Source: an uncultured Desulfovibrio sp.
Lineage (GTDB): Bacteria > Desulfobacterota > Desulfovibrionia > Desulfovibrionales > Desulfovibrionaceae
Assembly (NCBI GenBank): GCA_913063155.1
Contig: CAJXYU010000003.1
Coordinates: 248,001 to 312,000 of the forward strand
Direction of reading: 5' to 3'
Length of the DNA: 64,000 bases
This document shows positions 62,218 to 64,000 of this stretch, piece by piece. How positions within the stretch are numbered: position 1 is the first letter of the stretch; each line of letters begins with the position of its first letter. The notes under the pieces are model-generated. The model was not told where the DNA came from. It made no database searches and worked only from the letters and a program-made list of their open reading frames with translations. The position numbers and the translations under genes were made by a program.

Positions 62218-62667
62218 ATGAGAAAAGGAATCACCGACAACCCCGCCGCCGTCATCGAGATCCTCGAAAACGCCGACGTCCTCTGGCTGGCCCTGCACGA
62301 TCGTGAAGGCTCCTACTCCGTGCCCGTGAACTTCGCCCACAAGGACGGGATCCTCTACGTGCACTCCGGCTGCAAGGGCCGCAAGTTCGAAGCCCTGTGC
62401 AACGGCGCGCCCCTCTCTTTCAGTTGTGCCTCGTCCATGGAACCCAAAGATGGAGGCGACAGCGCCTGCAACTATGGCTACCGTTTCAAGACCGTAATCG
62501 GTTTCGGGTCCCCGAAAAGACTGAAAGAGGACGAAGCGATCAAAGGTCTCGACACGCTGACCGTAAAATTCGCGGGCAAGTTGCTGCCCTACAAGGAAAA
62601 GGCCCTGGCCGCCACGGCCGTGTTCGCCATCGACATCGCCAGCGCGACGGCCCGAATAAAGGATTGA
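62218..62667 (+). CDS. Pyridoxamine 5'-phosphate oxidase-fold flavoprotein (NimA-like)
   Basis: A 149-residue split-barrel protein. LWLALHDREGSYSVPVNFAH, GILYVHSGCKGRKFEAL and SACNYGYRFKTVIGFGSPKR are the family strands; relatives bind FMN or heme, and some give nitroimidazole resistance by reducing the drug. The ATG at 62218 follows AAAGGAG; earlier in-frame ATGs at 62158 and 62203 lack one. Actual substrate unknown. Confidence 0.85.
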   Translation: MRKGITDNPAAVIEILENADVLWLALHDREGSYSVPVNFAHKDGILYVHSGCKGRKFEALCNGAPLSFSCASSMEPKDGGDSACNYGYRFKTVIGFGSPKRLKEDEAIKGLDTLTVKFAGKLLPYKEKALAATAVFAIDIASATARIKD

Positions 62668-62841
62668 GCCGCTCCGTCCAAAAAAGAAATCATAAACCCG
62701 ACCGCCCATGAACGCGCGGGCGCCAGACACGGAGAAAACCGCCGGGCGTATGGAGCAATACGTGAAAAGCTGTTTTTCCGACGCCTTACACAAACGTGCG
62801 TTCAGGGCAGCCAACAAACCCGGAAGGAAATACAACCCGCA

Positions 62842-63894
62842 ATGAACACCGACACTCCGAAACTCCGTTCGTTCTCCAGCGACAACAACGCCGGAGCCCA
62901 TCCTGAAATCATCAAGGCCGTCATGGAAGCCAATGACGGCTACATGCGCGCCTACGGCGAGGATCCCATCAGCGAGGCAGCCGACAAGCTGTTCAAGAAA
63001 CACTTCGGCGAACAGGCCCGCATCTTCTACGTGACCACGGGCACGGCCGCCAACGTGCTCGGCCTGCGCGCGGTCACCCGCACCTACAATTCGGTGATCT
63101 GCCCGGCATCGGCCCACATCAACGTGGATGAATGCGGCGCGCCCGAGGCCTTCGGCGGCACCAAGTTGGTGCCCATCCCCTCCCCGGACGGCAAGCTGAC
63201 CCCAGGCATGATCGCACCCTACATGGGCCATGTGGGCTTCGTGCACGCCAGTCAGCCCAAGGTCATCTCCATTTCCCAAAGCACCGAGGAAGGCACCCTC
63301 TACACGTTTGAGGAGATCGAGGCCATCGTGGACTTCGCCCGCGACCACGACCTGCTGGTGCACATGGACGGTGCGCGGCTGGCCAACGCCTGCGCGGCCC
63401 TGGACTGCTCCTTCTTCGACACCACCACCGCCCTGGGCGTGGATCTGCTCTCCTTCGGGGCCACCAAGAACGGCCTGATAATGGGCGAGGCCATCGTTTT
63501 CCTAAACCCGGAAATCGGCGAAGGCTTCGAATACATCCGCAAGCAGGGCATGCAGTTGGTCAGCAAGATGCGCTTTGTCTCCGCCCAGATGGAACGCTAC
63601 CTGCGCGACGACCTCTGGCTGAACAACGCCCGTCATGCCAACGCCATGGCCCGCAGCCTGGCCGAACAGGCAGGAGCGATCGACGGAGTGGAGATCCAGA
63701 GCACTGTGGAAAGTAACGCGGTCTTTGCACATATTCCACCTGCCGCCACGGAAATTCTGGAGAAAAAATATTACTTCTACGTCTGGAATGAACACTCGCA
63801 CACCCTGCGCTGGATGACCTCCTGGGCCACCACCGAGGCGGAAGTGGACGAATTTGTCGAAGATATCAAACAAGCAGTGGAGCAAGTCCGATGA
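62842..63894 (+). CDS. ltaE: Low-specificity L-threonine aldolase
   Basis: A 350-residue PLP enzyme of fold type I that cleaves L-threonine or allo-threonine to glycine and acetaldehyde. Sequence signs: [50 protein letters not shown] (PLP-binding Asp), and the PLP lysine in [16 protein letters not shown]. Beta-eliminating lyases of the same fold are the alternative. It overlaps the next gene by 4 nt (ATGA). Confidence 0.93.
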   Translation: MNTDTPKLRSFSSDNNAGAHPEIIKAVMEANDGYMRAYGEDPISEAADKLFKKHFGEQARIFYVTTGTAANVLGLRAVTRTYNSVICPASAHINVDECGAPEAFGGTKLVPIPSPDGKLTPGMIAPYMGHVGFVHASQPKVISISQSTEEGTLYTFEEIEAIVDFARDHDLLVHMDGARLANACAALDCSFFDTTTALGVDLLSFGATKNGLIMGEAIVFLNPEIGEGFEYIRKQGMQLVSKMRFVSAQMERYLRDDLWLNNARHANAMARSLAEQAGAIDGVEIQSTVESNAVFAHIPPAATEILEKKYYFYVWNEHSHTLRWMTSWATTEAEVDEFVEDIKQAVEQVR

Positions 63895-64000
63895 AGCTGA
63901 AACGTGTCTGCGTGTTCTGCGGATCCAATCCCGGCAATTCCCCGGCGTTCGCCGAGGCCGCCAAAAACCTGGGCCGCACCCTGGCCGAGCGTGACATCAC
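63891..64000 (+). CDS. LOG-family protein (TIGR00730), 3' end cut by window
   Basis: The first 36 codons read [20 protein letters not shown] and continue with [16 protein letters not shown]. The [10 protein letters not shown] opening is characteristic of the TIGR00730 Rossmann-fold family (cytokinin riboside 5'-monophosphate phosphoribohydrolase/LOG), which in bacteria acts as a nucleotide phosphoribohydrolase. The rest of the gene lies beyond the window. Translationally coupled to threonine aldolase. Confidence 0.85.
   Translation, partial: MKLKRVCVFCGSNPGNSPAFAEAAKNLGRTLAERDI

Overview
The window appears to come from a GC-rich, anaerobic, Gram-negative bacterium of the Desulfovibrio/Pseudodesulfovibrio type. 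The evidence is a periplasmic Tat-exported [NiFe] hydrogenase operon with its own protease and HypC-like chaperone, an oxygen-sensitive class III ribonucleotide reductase with its radical SAM activase, two outer-membrane-dependent efflux systems, and a heptose isomerase (LPS). The genus is an inference from gene content; no rRNA or tRNA gene was found to confirm it. No CRISPR array, insertion sequence, integrase or phage gene was seen, and most genes look like ordinary chromosomal genes.

Layout. 1-1381: end of lipB and complete lipA (lipoate synthesis). 1618-8877: an OmpR-type response regulator and histidine kinase followed by an outer-membrane barrel protein, a lipoprotein membrane-fusion protein and an RND pump. 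Both promoters of this block carry 11-bp-spaced TTCACA-type repeats, so the regulator probably controls itself and the pump. 9166-19070: a leftward operon for a peptide ABC transporter (two ATPases, binding protein, two permeases), an M20 carboxypeptidase and a D-alanine-type aminotransferase, with an unfamiliar HTH regulator upstream and a divergent Asp/Glu racemase. It looks like a module for importing peptides and handling D-amino acids, and is the most distinctive metabolic cluster here. 19105-26491: a GNAT acetyltransferase, then a CpxRA-like pair divergent from macA-macB-tolC, with a CpxR-like box and a 26-bp perfect palindrome between them. 26696-30981: a hybrid sensor kinase convergent with a two-gene unit coding for a periplasmic binding protein and a histidine kinase.

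31191-37199: pepA, nrdD-nrdG with a folded ~104-nt element in the presumed leader, an AT-rich gene-free pocket, and a voltage-gated-type K+ channel. 37350-43517: mostly small or uncharacterised genes, plus purU, gmhA and an orphan receiver. 43514-47458: a ZnuBC-like metal transporter without its binding protein, a rhomboid protease and NagZ. 47631-51267: hypC, hynC, hynA, hynB (read right to left), with a terminator-like hairpin between the structural and maturation genes. 51667-55092: a YkgJ-type cysteine protein, an MTH1187-family protein, a Crp-like regulator, and a UPF0280/LUD pair. 55444-60692: the conserved rpmH-rnpA-yidD-yidC-jag-mnmE block, with rnpA apparently starting inside rpmH. 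60771-64000: two linked transferases (TIGR04282/04283 type), a flavin-binding pyridoxamine-oxidase-fold protein, threonine aldolase, and the start of a LOG-family gene cut by the window end.

Products were assigned by reading motifs in the translated proteins from memory of the families; no database search was run. Starts were chosen from Shine-Dalgarno spacing and family N-termini, and often differ from the longest possible reading frame.
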